44,664 bases of DNA. It comes from Streptomyces sp. LUP47B. GTDB lineage: Bacteria > Actinomycetota > Actinomycetes > Streptomycetales > Streptomycetaceae. The first letter of the stretch is position 1. Every line of letters begins with the position of its first letter. Below are positions 1-9,294 of the stretch, one piece after another. Where the stretch lies: assembly GCF_001746295.1 (NCBI RefSeq), contig NZ_MJAH01000016.1:1-44664 (forward strand), given 5' to 3'. The position numbers and the translations under genes were made by a program. The notes under the pieces were generated by a model. It did not search any database. It had not been told where the DNA came from and saw only the letters and a list, made by a program, of their open reading frames with translations.

Positions 1-1
1 C

Positions 2-208
2 GAGAGCGTCAACGCCCGCATCCGCAGGTCCGTCCGCGCCCGCGGCCACTTCCCCAACGAGGCCGCCGCCCTCAAGTGCATCTACATGGCCTTGATGAGC
101 CTGGACCCGACCGGGAAGGGCCGCAGGCGGTGGACCATGCGCTGGAAAGCACCTCTCAACGCGTTCCAGATCGCCTTCGAGGGTCGCCTGACCCCGAGCA
201 ACAGCTGA
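2..208 (+). CDS. IS256-family transposase, C-terminal end (cut by window edge)
   Basis: The open frame runs in from the window edge and ends at TGA 206-208, giving 68 residues. The peptide (ESVNARIRRSVRARGHFPNE, then a KCIYMAL stretch and WKAPLNAFQIAFEGRL) matches the conserved C-terminus of mutator/IS256 transposases, which move DNA through a DDE active site; the catalytic residues lie outside the window. The AT-richer stretch just after the stop (about 224-251) may be the element's right inverted end, but I cannot pair it because the left end is not in view. It is the first of many mobile-element traces here. Confidence 0.82.
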   Translation, partial: ESVNARIRRSVRARGHFPNEAAALKCIYMALMSLDPTGKGRRRWTMRWKAPLNAFQIAFEGRLTPSNS

Positions 209-280
209 CCACTCAACAACCAAGATCAGCCGTTAAATTGACACACCCTACCCACGCAAGACCAGGGATGGACTGCCGGG

Positions 281-2005
281 TTGCTCGGGTCTCCAAGAGC
301 TGCCGATCCGCGGTTGAATGCCGGTGTGGCACGGAAAGTGGTGGGATTCGGCGAGGACGATCTGAGGGTGCTGGCCGGGGCTCGGTCCTTCGAGCGGGGG
401 CTGGGGTATCTGGACGCGGTGAGTGGTCTGGATGTGGGGGAGGACTCGGTCACCGCCGTGGTGCACGGTACGGATGTCTACGAGGTAGAACTCGCCCTTG
501 GTGGGGGTGACGGGATCTCGGGATGGTGCGATTGCCCGTATGGGCAGGAGGGCAACTTCTGCAAGCACTGTGTGGCGGTCGGGATGACCGTGTTGCGGCG
601 GGCGAAGACGATACCGCAGCAGCGGGCCGCGGCGCGGGCCCGGTCTTCCGGCTTGGAAGCGTGGCTTTCAGGGCTGTCACGCGACCAACTCCTGGTGCTG
701 GTGCGCGAGCAGGTCGCCGAGGACCGGGAGCTGCGCCGACGTTTGGAGCTGCGGGCGGCCGCTGCTCGTTCTGACCTTAGTACGATCCGGGATCGGATCA
801 TCGCGCTGATCGATCCGCGGCCGTTCGCCCGGTACGGGTACATCGAGTACGCGGATGCCTCCGGGTATGGACGACAGGTCGCCGAGGCGGCGAGTGCCCT
901 GCGGGCCTTGACCGCCGACGGGGAGGCCGCGCAGGCGGTCGCTTTGGCCGAGGAGGCGCTCCGGGTGCTGGGAGGGACGTACGGGGAGATCGACGACTCG
1001 GACGGCGTGGTCGGGGAGGCCGCCGCCGCAGTGGCGGAGGCTCATCTGGAGGCCTGCGTGGTCGCACCCCCCGATCCGGAGCGGCTGGCGGAGTGGCTGG
1101 TAGGACGTCTGCTCGCCGACGACAGCGATGTGACGGACCTGGATCCGCTCGCCTATGCCGACGTGCTGGGACTGAGCGGACTGGCCCGCATTCGGCAGCT
1201 GGCGGCTGAGGCACTCAGGCGCAGGCCGTCCGGCTGGGCGGAGCGGTACCTGATGGAGCGCCTGGTCAAGGCGGAGGGCGACGTCGACGCACTGGTCGCC
1301 CTGTATGCGCAGGACCTCAATCCGTCCGGTGCCACCCATCTGCTTATCGCTGAGGAACTGGAAACGGCGGGCCGCACGGAAGAGGCACTCGCCTGGGCCG
1401 AGCGGGCACTGCGGGACTGTGCCGCCGAGACGCACATCGACAGTCGTCTGGTCGAGTATGTATGCGTCCGGTACGCGAAAACGGGGCGGGGGGCGGACGC
1501 GTTCGCGGTGCGCCGGGACCGGTTCCGTGTCGAGCGGTCCCTCGCCGCCTACCGGCAGCTGCGCTCCGCCGCCGCGGCAGACTGCTGGGAGGTCGAGCGC
1601 GCGGCGGCGCTGGCCATCTTGAGGGAGGACGCCCGTCGTGAGGGCGGCGGCCGGTACGGCGGGCCCGTGCTGCTCGACGTGCTGCTCGACGACGGCGACC
1701 TGGACGCCGCCTGGCGAGAGGCGGCCGACCGCGCGGACGACCGGCAGTGGGAGCGACTCGCCGACCTGTCGCGCGAGATACGTCCGGCCGAGGCGCTCGG
1801 CGTGTACCTGCGGCTGGTCGAGCGATCGAAGGAGCCGACCGGGGACCGAGCCTACGAGCACCTGGCCGGGTTGCTCGTGGCGGCCCGTGACTGCCATCGC
1901 GCGCTGGGGACCGAGGACGCGTTCACCGGGTATCTCGCCGGCCTGCGGGCGGAACTCAAACGCCGACGCAGGCTGATGAGCATCCTTGACCGGCACGGGC
2001 TGTGA
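281..2005 (+). CDS. SWIM zinc-finger family protein
   Basis: A 574-residue frame if read from TTG 281. The conserved part starts at about residue 17 (ARKVVGFGEDDLRVLAG), so GTG 326 or TTG 314 may be the true start; no ribosome binding site decides it. A SWIM zinc-binding motif is visible as C83-x-C85-x8-C94-x-H96 (CDCPYGQEGNFCKHC). The rest is Ala/Glu/Arg-rich helical repeat of TPR-like character up to the end. SWIM domains bind Zn and are thought to contact nucleic acid or protein; the role of this long actinobacterial form is unknown. The gene lies directly after an IS256 end and its stop abuts the broken end of a convergent SRPBCC gene. Confidence 0.82.
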   Translation: MLGSPRAADPRLNAGVARKVVGFGEDDLRVLAGARSFERGLGYLDAVSGLDVGEDSVTAVVHGTDVYEVELALGGGDGISGWCDCPYGQEGNFCKHCVAVGMTVLRRAKTIPQQRAAARARSSGLEAWLSGLSRDQLLVLVREQVAEDRELRRRLELRAAAARSDLSTIRDRIIALIDPRPFARYGYIEYADASGYGRQVAEAASALRALTADGEAAQAVALAEEALRVLGGTYGEIDDSDGVVGEAAAAVAEAHLEACVVAPPDPERLAEWLVGRLLADDSDVTDLDPLAYADVLGLSGLARIRQLAAEALRRRPSGWAERYLMERLVKAEGDVDALVALYAQDLNPSGATHLLIAEELETAGRTEEALAWAERALRDCAAETHIDSRLVEYVCVRYAKTGRGADAFAVRRDRFRVERSLAAYRQLRSAAAADCWEVERAAALAILREDARREGGGRYGGPVLLDVLLDDGDLDAAWREAADRADDRQWERLADLSREIRPAEALGVYLRLVERSKEPTGDRAYEHLAGLLVAARDCHRALGTEDAFTGYLAGLRAELKRRRRLMSILDRHGL

Positions 2006-2279
2006 AAGGGGCTCCGGCAGAGGTCTCAGCGAACCCGTGCCCCTCCGCGGTCTCGGTAAGCCGCTCGTCGGCCTCGGAGCCGTCGGTGAACCAGGTCTGG
2101 CGCGACGTCTCCGGCCGGTTCCAGGTGCCGGTCTGGTCGCGCATTTCCGCGACGCCGGGGAGCGGTCCCCACAGTTTGAACACCTGGGCGAGGTCGATTG
2201 GCACGATGACCTGGTAGGTGTGGGCGGGGCTGGACGTTGTACGGGCGAAGACGGTGATCGGGACACTCGTTTGGGTCAT
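1956..2279 (-). pseudogene. SRPBCC-family protein, C-terminally truncated
   Basis: Starts at ATG 2279. The first 85 residues or so (MTQTSVPITVFARTT..., TYQVIVPIDL, WGPLPGV, FTDGSEADERLTE, HGFAE) look like the N-terminal half of an SRPBCC (polyketide cyclase/START-like) lipid-binding protein, a family usually about 150 residues long. After about position 2025 the similarity stops, and the frame runs into the opposite strand of the SWIM gene before a stop at 1956. The second half of the fold, which closes the ligand pocket, is therefore missing. The cut lies about 20 bp from the SWIM stop codon, which points to a deletion junction. Probably non-functional. Confidence 0.6.
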
Positions 2280-2355
2280 GCCACGAGCATCGCGGCCAGC
2301 GCCTGCCCGAGGCACACATCGGTGCTGCTCAACCGTGCTCAGCGTTGCCCGCAGG

Positions 2356-4413
2356 TCACTCCCTCGGCAACTGGGGTGGCGGGGTCGGTGTGGGTGAGGT
2401 GGCCGGTTGTCGCGGCAGTTGTTCGGTGAGGCGTTCCTTGGCCAGGGCGAGGTGGCGCCGGTAAGTGCCATAGGGCACCCCCAGTCGTCTGGCGGCGGCC
2501 TTGTGGGTGCGGGAGGCCGAGATGTAGGCGGCGGTGAGGGCCTCGTGGGCTTTGACGCCCGCCGGGTCGATCTGTATCGCGTCGAGTGCGGTGGTGATGG
2601 CGCCGCGCAGGTCAGCGGTCGGGTCGGGTGAGCCCGGTGCCACGAGAGGGGAGTGCAGCAGAACGCTGGTCGCGAATTCGCGCGGGGTGTGCCAGGTGCG
2701 CAGCGCCTCGAGTACGCCTTCCTCGAACGCGGCGCGCGGCAGCTGGTCGCCCGGGCCGCTCGCGGGGGCGGTTGCGGGCCATGTCGCCAGGGGCGTGACC
2801 GTGGTGCGCGCCCAGTGTTGCACCCACTGTTCCATCGCCTGCCGTCGCCAGTCCCGGCCGAAGACGTGCTGTCGCAGGCCGCCGACGTCCACGTCCGCGA
2901 CTTCCGGTATTCCGGCCGCGGCGAGGTAGCGTCCCCACCGGTCGGCGTCTTCGAAGACGGTGAAGGTCACCGCGCGTCCGTGGCTCCGCATCTCCTCGGC
3001 GATGGTGCGCCGGCTGCTGAGTTCCATCAGAGGTGAGGGCCGCTGTCGCCCGCCGGGTTGCACCGCGAAGCGGCGGATGCCCAGGTGCTCGCCCGGCCTC
3101 AGGGGAGCGGCTGCCTCCACGAGGTCCCAGACCGCTGCGATCACCGGGTCTGCGGCGCGGTCCTCGGGCAGCGGTGCGTCCAGCCGCAGGATGGCCATGA
3201 AGGCAACGGGTGTGGTGGAGCCGGTGTAGCGGTGGACGCGGAAGGCCTCCGGCTGACGGCGCAGCCAGTGCGCGACCGCGGCTGCCGATGCCGGGCCCTC
3301 GGCCTCCTCGGCCATCCGCAGCACGGCGGGCACGTCGTCGGGCCGCAGCGGAGTGTCCTCGATGTGGGGGTGCTTCCGGTGGTCGTACAGGTTGTCCGGG
3401 CGGTCGTGGTCGCGGAAGAGGAACATCCATTCCGCGACTCGTAAGAGCGCGTCGTCGGCGGTGGCGGAGCGTACGGCTTCCAGGCCGGCGAGGGAGATGC
3501 GGGCGCGGATGTCGTCGTAGCGCTCGGGGTCTCGCCAGCGCAGGTCGGCCGCGAGGGTCGCCCGCACCGCGTCGTGCGGGTGGAGCCCTTGCGGTGTGAC
3601 CTCGATGTAGGGCAGCTGGCGCAGCCAGGGGAACACCGTATTGGTGTCCTCGTCACCCAGTACAGCGCGCAGCAGGGCCTCGCGGGTGACGTAGGCCTGT
3701 GCGACGACTTCGAGGGCGCGCCGGTGGACGGCGCTGGGCAGGTCGCCGACCAGCCGCTCGACCAGGGTCGTCAGGGTGTCGCCGGCGGGGTACCACGGCG
3801 CGCCGGGTGCGGCCGGCGGCACGGAGGCGGCCAGTGAGAGGGCGAGCGGGCTGCCTCCCGCGAAGGAGACGAAGGCGCCGCGCTGCTCGGCGGGGATCTC
3901 CCGGGCGGCGAGCAGGGCGTCGGACTCGGCGGGGTCGAGCGGCCGTACGGGCAGTGCGGTGAACAGTTGCGCCCACCCGGGGTCCAGCGACCATTCGGCG
4001 TCGGGGGCGGTCCTGCCGGCCACCACCACGATCGCCTGGTCGGCGAGCCGCAGCAGGAAGGTCTCGCGCAGCCACGTCTCGAGGGGCTGGCACTGTTCGA
4101 AGGTGTCGATGAGCAGCACCGCACCGGGTTCGGTGCACGCCGGGGCCGCGGCCTCCTCCAGCCGGCGCGGATCGGCGTCGAGGAACCGTCCGTCCACGTG
4201 GACCACGCGGCGGCCGGCGCGCTCGGCCTGCCGGGCGGCGTAGCGCACGAGCGAGGACTTGCCTATGCCGCCGGGGCCGTGCAGGTACGCCACGAGCGGA
4301 GCGTCCGGCGTCCCCGACAGCATCCGGTCGAGCACCGCCCGCTCCGGCTCCCTGCCCACCAGCGCTCCGGCCCGTGCCTCCGCCAGCCGGTCCGCCAGGC
4401 CCCTCGCACCCAA
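2356..4413 (-). CDS. STAND-type ATPase with C-terminal helix-turn-helix
   Basis: A 685-residue protein. I chose TTG 4413 because AAAGGAG sits about 7 bases upstream and the conserved part (LADRLAEARAGALVGREPE) begins at once. A Walker A motif is at residues 46-53 (GPGGIGKS) and a Walker B at about 99-103 (VLLID). The middle is a helical region; near the C-terminus (about 640-665) HKAAARRLGVPYGTYRRHL reads as a helix-turn-helix, followed by a Pro/Thr-rich tail. This architecture suggests a cytoplasmic STAND/AAA regulator that binds ATP and DNA, either a transcription factor or a signalling switch. The ligand and targets are unknown. It stands alone on its strand, about 400 bases downstream of the protease gene. 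Confidence 0.75.
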   Translation of the reverse strand: MGARGLADRLAEARAGALVGREPERAVLDRMLSGTPDAPLVAYLHGPGGIGKSSLVRYAARQAERAGRRVVHVDGRFLDADPRRLEEAAAPACTEPGAVLLIDTFEQCQPLETWLRETFLLRLADQAIVVVAGRTAPDAEWSLDPGWAQLFTALPVRPLDPAESDALLAAREIPAEQRGAFVSFAGGSPLALSLAASVPPAAPGAPWYPAGDTLTTLVERLVGDLPSAVHRRALEVVAQAYVTREALLRAVLGDEDTNTVFPWLRQLPYIEVTPQGLHPHDAVRATLAADLRWRDPERYDDIRARISLAGLEAVRSATADDALLRVAEWMFLFRDHDRPDNLYDHRKHPHIEDTPLRPDDVPAVLRMAEEAEGPASAAAVAHWLRRQPEAFRVHRYTGSTTPVAFMAILRLDAPLPEDRAADPVIAAVWDLVEAAAPLRPGEHLGIRRFAVQPGGRQRPSPLMELSSRRTIAEEMRSHGRAVTFTVFEDADRWGRYLAAAGIPEVADVDVGGLRQHVFGRDWRRQAMEQWVQHWARTTVTPLATWPATAPASGPGDQLPRAAFEEGVLEALRTWHTPREFATSVLLHSPLVAPGSPDPTADLRGAITTALDAIQIDPAGVKAHEALTAAYISASRTHKAAARRLGVPYGTYRRHLALAKERLTEQLPRQPATSPTPTPPPQLPRE

Positions 4414-4810
4414 TCCGGGCTCCTTTCGTCAGGCCCATTTTGCCGTCGAAGATCGGTTCGATGAAGCGCTTTCTACGTGAGTGGTACCGAGCGCGGAGCG
4501 GCGTCCCGGGAGGGGGGTCGCCGCTCGGATGTGTGTGCAGCATCGATTCGGTGTCGTCCGGGTGCTGCGGTTCGGTCTCCTCGCCCGGAGCTTCGGCTCG
4601 TTCGTCCATGTCCATCTCTCCTTCGGTGTGTTCTTCTCCGGGCGTGAAGCCGCCGGTTCAGGCGGCGGGGTGCCTGCCGGCCGGTGACGTGACGATGAGT
4701 CCGGGGGCCGCTCCCGCGGGCCGGCGGCCACGGAGGCGACCGGCATGAACCGGTCGCCGCACGCGAGTTGCAGGGAGCTGAGGAGCATTTCGCGGTTTGC
4801 GCCCGCTGGG
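4414..4810. other. Intergenic region with a second possible minus-strand start
   Basis: This 397-base gap lies between the ATPase start and the protease stop. On the minus strand AAGGAGAG directly precedes ATG 4615, with a better-spaced ATG at 4609, so a leader peptide could be translated from here. Its reading frame (MDERAEAPGEETEPQHPDDT...) is acidic at first and then runs out of frame into the ATPase gene, so it is either a short uORF-like frame or a relic. No domain is recognised. Confidence 0.3.
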
Positions 4811-7800
4811 TCAGGTGAGGAGGTACGCCCTCAGGATTGTCGCCGTGTAGGTGTTGCCCTCGGTGTCGGTCAGGGTCGTCTTGAAGGAGACGGAGCGGGC
4901 CTTGGTCGGTTGGGTGATGGCAACGGTCTTCTTGCCGTGGTCGGTGGTTACGCGGGCGGCGGACCAGGTTGCTCCGGCGTCGTAGGAGACCTGCACTACC
5001 AGGGACTTCAGGTGCTTGGCGGCCGGGCCCTCGATGGTGAGCGGGACCGTGGTGCGGCGGCCGGAGGCGGCCGTGCCGGTGGGGGTGAGGGTGGGATGGA
5101 AGCGGACGGTGGAGAGAGGGAGGGGGGTGGAGGCGCTCGGTTGCTGTGACGTGTGTTTCGAGGTGAAGGTCCAGGCCGCGGTGAGGCGGCTGGTGGTTGC
5201 GGCCACCGTGGCCGGGCGGGTCAGGTCCGTGCGGATCGTGTACCGGGTCGAGCCGGCCGGGAGGTTGTCGACGCTCTGGCAGAGGTCGCCGTCGTTGTCG
5301 AGGAGGGTGCTGCCGCCCGCCGTGACCGTAGTGTGCCGTGCGGCCACGGAGAACGCCGGGTGGCCGGCACCGTCGGCCAGGTCGGGGACGCACAGGTCGA
5401 GCGTGTCGCCGCCGCGCCGCGCGCCGTACGCGCCGCCGACGAGGGGGCTGAAGACGCCCACGTTGTACGTCGACTCGTACGTCCGGCCCGCCCGGTAGGA
5501 CACCGGGCTCTCCTCGCCGTAGAACACGTCGGTGTCGTCCCCGGAGGCGTTCTGCTGGCCGAGGCCGACCGTCCAGCGGAAGCCCTTGGGCGTGGTGACG
5601 TACGTCTTCGCCGTCGCCGGGAGTGGGAACGGAGCGCTCACCGTGCCCAGCGCCAGGGTGGGTCCGTGCCACATGGCGTTGACGATGCCCTTGCGGTGGG
5701 CGACGGAGGAGCCGAAGTGCCGCTTCGACAGGGCGAGTTCACTCATCCGCGCGGTGTGCCGATAGCCGGTGGGGAAGCGGTCGGGCAGGTTGTAGAGGAG
5801 GTTGTAGGTGGTGCTGCCCTTCTGCCACAGGCTGCTGATCTGCGTGCTGAGCTTCCCGGGCGCGGCGGCCGGCCCCAGCGTCGCGGTGCGCAGATCCGTG
5901 AACGGGCCCCAGAACAGAGTGGAGTTGTGCGCGTCGTTTCCGTCGCCCACACCGAAGTTGAGGAAGCCGTCCAGCATCTTCCCGCCGCCCCTCGGCGGAG
6001 TGATCTCGACCGGCTTGGCCTTGCGGGCGTCGAAGGTAACCGTCGTGTTCTTGGTGATCGAGAGCTTCGGCCGGACGAGCGCCGAAGTGCCCTCGGCTCC
6101 GGTTCCGCCTTCGGCTTCGGCTTCGGCTTCGGACATCACCGTGTCGACGACGTAGTCACCGCGTGGCACGCGCACCTTGTAGACGCCCTTGGCGATCTGC
6201 TGCGAGTCGTTCAGTTCCGTGGTCCAGTAGTCGCCCGAGTGGCTGTAGATCTCGGTCAGCGGCGAGCTGACGGGGTTTCCGCCGCGGTCCAGGAACTTCA
6301 GGGTCAGATCGTGTGCCTCGGCCTCGCGTACGACGCCGAAAGCCGTCCGTACGACCGTTTTGGTGCCCGGCTCGGTGGCGATGACCGCGCCCGAGTACGC
6401 GCCGTCCGCCGCCTCGGTGCGGGTGTCCGCGGTGAGGTCGACGCTCGCGGTGCCGCCCGCGGGGACGGTGAGGTGCGAGGCGCTGAGCCTGAACATGCCC
6501 GCAGGCGCGGTCTGTCCGGACGGGCCGGTCGCGGTGGCGGCGAGGTCCAGGGTGACCGGAGAGTCGCCGTCGTTGCGGTAGGTGACGGACCGGGTGGACG
6601 GCTGGTCGTCGGAGTGGGGCCACAGTTGCTCCCCGAAGGACACCGAGGTCTGCTCGCTCACCACGGTCTGGGTGAGCGCCCGCGCCAAGGCGACCCGGCC
6701 GGTCCCCTGCTGGTAGCCGGTCAGGCCGGCAGTCGGGGCGGCGGAGGCGGTCAGTACCTGCTTGATCCGCTCTCCCGTCCAGTCGGGGTGCCGCTGTGCC
6801 AGGATCGCGGCGGCCCCCGCGACGTGCGGCGTCGCCATCGACGTACCGGACATGGAGACGTAGCCGTCAGCCGCCGGGTCGCCCAGTTCGCCGTGGGCCG
6901 CCTTCGCCGAGACGATGTCCACCCCCGGCGCGGTGAGGTCGGGCTTCAGCGCGCTGTCGGCGGTCGGGCCGGTGCTGGAGAAGTCGGCGATACGGTCCTT
7001 GCCGTCGACCGCGCCCACCGCGAGCGCCGACTTGGCCGTGCCCGGGGAGCTGAGGGTGCCGGGCCCGGGGCCGTCGTTGCCTGCCGCGGCGACGGTGAGC
7101 ATGCCGGTGCTCTTGGAGAGGGCGTTCACGGCCGTCTCGACCGGGTCGTTCCCCGGGATGTCGGTCTGGCCGAGGCTGAGGTTGGCCACCTTCGCGCCCT
7201 GCGCGGCGGCCCACTCCAGGCCGGCGATGATGTTGGAGTCGGCGCCCTCGCCGCTGTCGTCGAGCACCTTGGCGTTGAGGATCTCGGCGCCGGGCGCGAC
7301 GCCCCGGTACAGGCCACCGGACCCGGCCCCCGAGCCGGCCACGATCGCCGCGACATGCGTGCCGTGGCCCTTACGGTCGTCCGTACTGCCGGTGCCGCTG
7401 AAGTCCTTCGACTCCGTGACCAGCGAGGCGAGGTCCGGGTGTGTGGTGTCGATGCCGGTGTCCAGGACGGCGACCTTGACGCCCTTGCCGTCGTACCCGG
7501 CGGCCCAGGCGTCCGGCGCGCCGATCTGTGTGACGTTGCCGCTGGCCTCCCCCCGCACCGCCCGCACGGCCCGCGCCGTGAACCGGCCGTCCAGCCAGAC
7601 CCGGGCGACTCCCGAGGCGGTGGTAAGGGTCTTCCAGGCGTCGCCGGCCTCGGACTTGGGCACGGTGAGCGCGGCGCCGCCCACGCTGGGCAGGTTCCGG
7701 CGTACCGTGACGTGCGCGTTCGCCACCAGCGACTTCTGGGTGTTCGCGCGCCGGGCGCCCTTACCGTCGTACGTCACGATCAGCGGGAGCGTGCCGCGCC

Positions 7801-8218
7801 GGGCGTCGTCGTATCCGGCGCGTATCAGGGTGCTGACGTCGAACAGCCGCTTGTCCAGGGTGCCTTGGCCGATGCGGGCGGCGGCGTCGGCCGGCACGAC
7901 GTACTGTTCGCCGTCGACGCGCCGGACGGACACCGGGACGTCCTCGCGTCCCGGCGCCTGCTGCACGCCGGTCACCCGGCCCCGGGCGTCCAGTCGGACC
8001 CGGTCCCCGGTGACCAGGGTGACGAACCGGGCCGGTGATCCGGCGCCCGCCGCTGCGGCGGTGGACGCCCCCGCGGTCCGCGCGCCGAACTCGGAGGCGG
8101 TGTTGGTGTCCGCGGTGCGCAACCCGAGCCCCGTGCCGGTGTCCGTCACCGAGACGCCCGTCATCACTCCCGCGACCAGCAAGGCGGCCAGCGCCGCCGA
8201 TGAGGATCCGATACGCAT
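4811..8218 (-). CDS. Secreted S8 subtilisin-like serine protease
   Basis: A 1135-residue protein from ATG 8218. The N-terminus (MRIGSSSAALAALLVAGVMT) is a signal peptide, followed by a propeptide-like region to about residue 225. The subtilase triad is visible: D253 in VAVLDTGIDTTHPDL, H285 in DRKGHGTHVA, and S460 in SMSGTSMATPHVAG, with the oxyanion Asn at N381 (AAAGND). About 600 residues of beta-rich C-terminal sequence follow, giving a large extracellular protease typical of Streptomyces. Its ATG overlaps the TGA of the CU044_5270 gene by one base (TGATG), so it should be translated by coupling within the sigma-factor operon. The substrate is unknown. Confidence 0.93.
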   Translation of the reverse strand: MRIGSSSAALAALLVAGVMTGVSVTDTGTGLGLRTADTNTASEFGARTAGASTAAAAGAGSPARFVTLVTGDRVRLDARGRVTGVQQAPGREDVPVSVRRVDGEQYVVPADAAARIGQGTLDKRLFDVSTLIRAGYDDARRGTLPLIVTYDGKGARRANTQKSLVANAHVTVRRNLPSVGGAALTVPKSEAGDAWKTLTTASGVARVWLDGRFTARAVRAVRGEASGNVTQIGAPDAWAAGYDGKGVKVAVLDTGIDTTHPDLASLVTESKDFSGTGSTDDRKGHGTHVAAIVAGSGAGSGGLYRGVAPGAEILNAKVLDDSGEGADSNIIAGLEWAAAQGAKVANLSLGQTDIPGNDPVETAVNALSKSTGMLTVAAAGNDGPGPGTLSSPGTAKSALAVGAVDGKDRIADFSSTGPTADSALKPDLTAPGVDIVSAKAAHGELGDPAADGYVSMSGTSMATPHVAGAAAILAQRHPDWTGERIKQVLTASAAPTAGLTGYQQGTGRVALARALTQTVVSEQTSVSFGEQLWPHSDDQPSTRSVTYRNDGDSPVTLDLAATATGPSGQTAPAGMFRLSASHLTVPAGGTASVDLTADTRTEAADGAYSGAVIATEPGTKTVVRTAFGVVREAEAHDLTLKFLDRGGNPVSSPLTEIYSHSGDYWTTELNDSQQIAKGVYKVRVPRGDYVVDTVMSEAEAEAEGGTGAEGTSALVRPKLSITKNTTVTFDARKAKPVEITPPRGGGKMLDGFLNFGVGDGNDAHNSTLFWGPFTDLRTATLGPAAAPGKLSTQISSLWQKGSTTYNLLYNLPDRFPTGYRHTARMSELALSKRHFGSSVAHRKGIVNAMWHGPTLALGTVSAPFPLPATAKTYVTTPKGFRWTVGLGQQNASGDDTDVFYGEESPVSYRAGRTYESTYNVGVFSPLVGGAYGARRGGDTLDLCVPDLADGAGHPAFSVAARHTTVTAGGSTLLDNDGDLCQSVDNLPAGSTRYTIRTDLTRPATVAATTSRLTAAWTFTSKHTSQQPSASTPLPLSTVRFHPTLTPTGTAASGRRTTVPLTIEGPAAKHLKSLVVQVSYDAGATWSAARVTTDHGKKTVAITQPTKARSVSFKTTLTDTEGNTYTATILRAYLLT

Positions 8219-9294
8219 CAGCCCACCTGCCCGGGAACCTGCTTGCTGGCGTCGACGATGGCGCGCTGCGTGATCGCGCTGGTGAACGTGACGGTGCCGA
8301 CCTTGAACGGGCTGTCCGCCACCTTCTTGACCACAACGTTGCGCTCGCCGAGGAACTGCAAGGTCTTCTTGTCGAAGATCCATTCAGTGCGCTCACCGGC
8401 GGCGTCGTTCTGCCGGGCGATCGCCACCCCGTGACGGCCCACCGCATCGACCGCGTCGTCCACCGCCACGACCCCGGGGATCTTGGCCGCGGCCTTGTAG
8501 AGGGCGGCGGTGAGACCGGCGGGCGGATAGCTCTCGGTCAGCAGATCACCGATGGCGACGAAGGCCGCCTGATCGCGGGGCACTTCGTGGTCCCGGACGG
8601 CGTCCGAGTCCCGGTAGATCCGCTGCAACAGCGCATCGGGGTCGGTGGGCAGCTTGACCAAGGCATCGTAGGCCGAGTCGATCGGGATGTCGCTGGACAG
8701 GGTCATGCCCTTATCGCTCGTCTCGCCCGCTTCGATCAGCCAGCCGTCCTTGCCGTCGAGGGAGTTCCAGACCTGACGGGAGTGAAGCTTCTGGCTGACC
8801 ACCGTGGTCTTGTTGTCGACGGTGTGGGGGTAGGTGCTGGCCACCTTCGAGGCGATGTAGACGAACTGGCCGGCGTGCGGCGTGGGTCCGGAGACATCGG
8901 CGGCGGCCAGAGAGATGCGGTCGAGCAGTTGGGGGGCGCCCTTGGCGTCGGCGACGCCGATCCGGGTGGTCAGCGCGGGGCCGGTGGCCAGAGCGGTCTT
9001 GCCACCGCCGTCGTTGCCGCCGGACAGAGTGACGCCGGCCACGACCGCGCCGGCCAGGGCGAAGGCCGCGGCGGGGAGAAGGATCGCGCGGCGCAGGAAC
9101 GGATTGGGGCGCCGCGGGGCGACGGCCGGCCGGCCGTCGGTGCGGGTGGTGCGGAGGTCTTCGTGGATCTGGGCCATCATCTGCTCCTTGTGGAACTGGT
9201 GGCGGCCCGCCGGCAGATCCCGCTCGACGGAGGGCAGGAGGCCCTGGGTCTCCGTCCACTCAGCCGGGCGTGGCTGGGAGGGGCTGGCGTTCAT
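8218..9294 (-). CDS. CU044_5270-family membrane protein
   Basis: A 358-residue protein: a cytoplasmic N-terminus of about 68 residues, one membrane segment at about 69-90 (AILLPAAAFALAGAVVAGV) and a large outside domain. The layout and sequence (QMMAQIHEDL, then the Arg-rich stretch before the TM) fit the CU044_5270 family, found in actinomycetes next to ECF sigma factors. The topology resembles an anti-sigma or sensor partner, but no zinc-binding anti-sigma motif is visible, so that role is inference. Its start overlaps the sigma gene's stop by four bases (9291-9294), and its stop overlaps the protease start by one. Confidence 0.82.
   Translation of the reverse strand: MNASPSQPRPAEWTETQGLLPSVERDLPAGRHQFHKEQMMAQIHEDLRTTRTDGRPAVAPRRPNPFLRRAILLPAAAFALAGAVVAGVTLSGGNDGGGKTALATGPALTTRIGVADAKGAPQLLDRISLAAADVSGPTPHAGQFVYIASKVASTYPHTVDNKTTVVSQKLHSRQVWNSLDGKDGWLIEAGETSDKGMTLSSDIPIDSAYDALVKLPTDPDALLQRIYRDSDAVRDHEVPRDQAAFVAIGDLLTESYPPAGLTAALYKAAAKIPGVVAVDDAVDAVGRHGVAIARQNDAAGERTEWIFDKKTLQFLGERNVVVKKVADSPFKVGTVTFTSAITQRAIVDASKQVPGQVG

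Noticed and set aside
3653..4615. 320-residue minus-strand frame beginning at a good ribosome binding site
   Set aside because: Most of it is an Arg-rich shadow of the ATPase gene; only the first 65 residues could be translated, and they match no family.
5153..8038. 961-residue plus-strand open frame opposite the protease
   Set aside because: It is an antisense shadow caused by high GC; it has no domain, and the minus strand has a complete subtilase triad.
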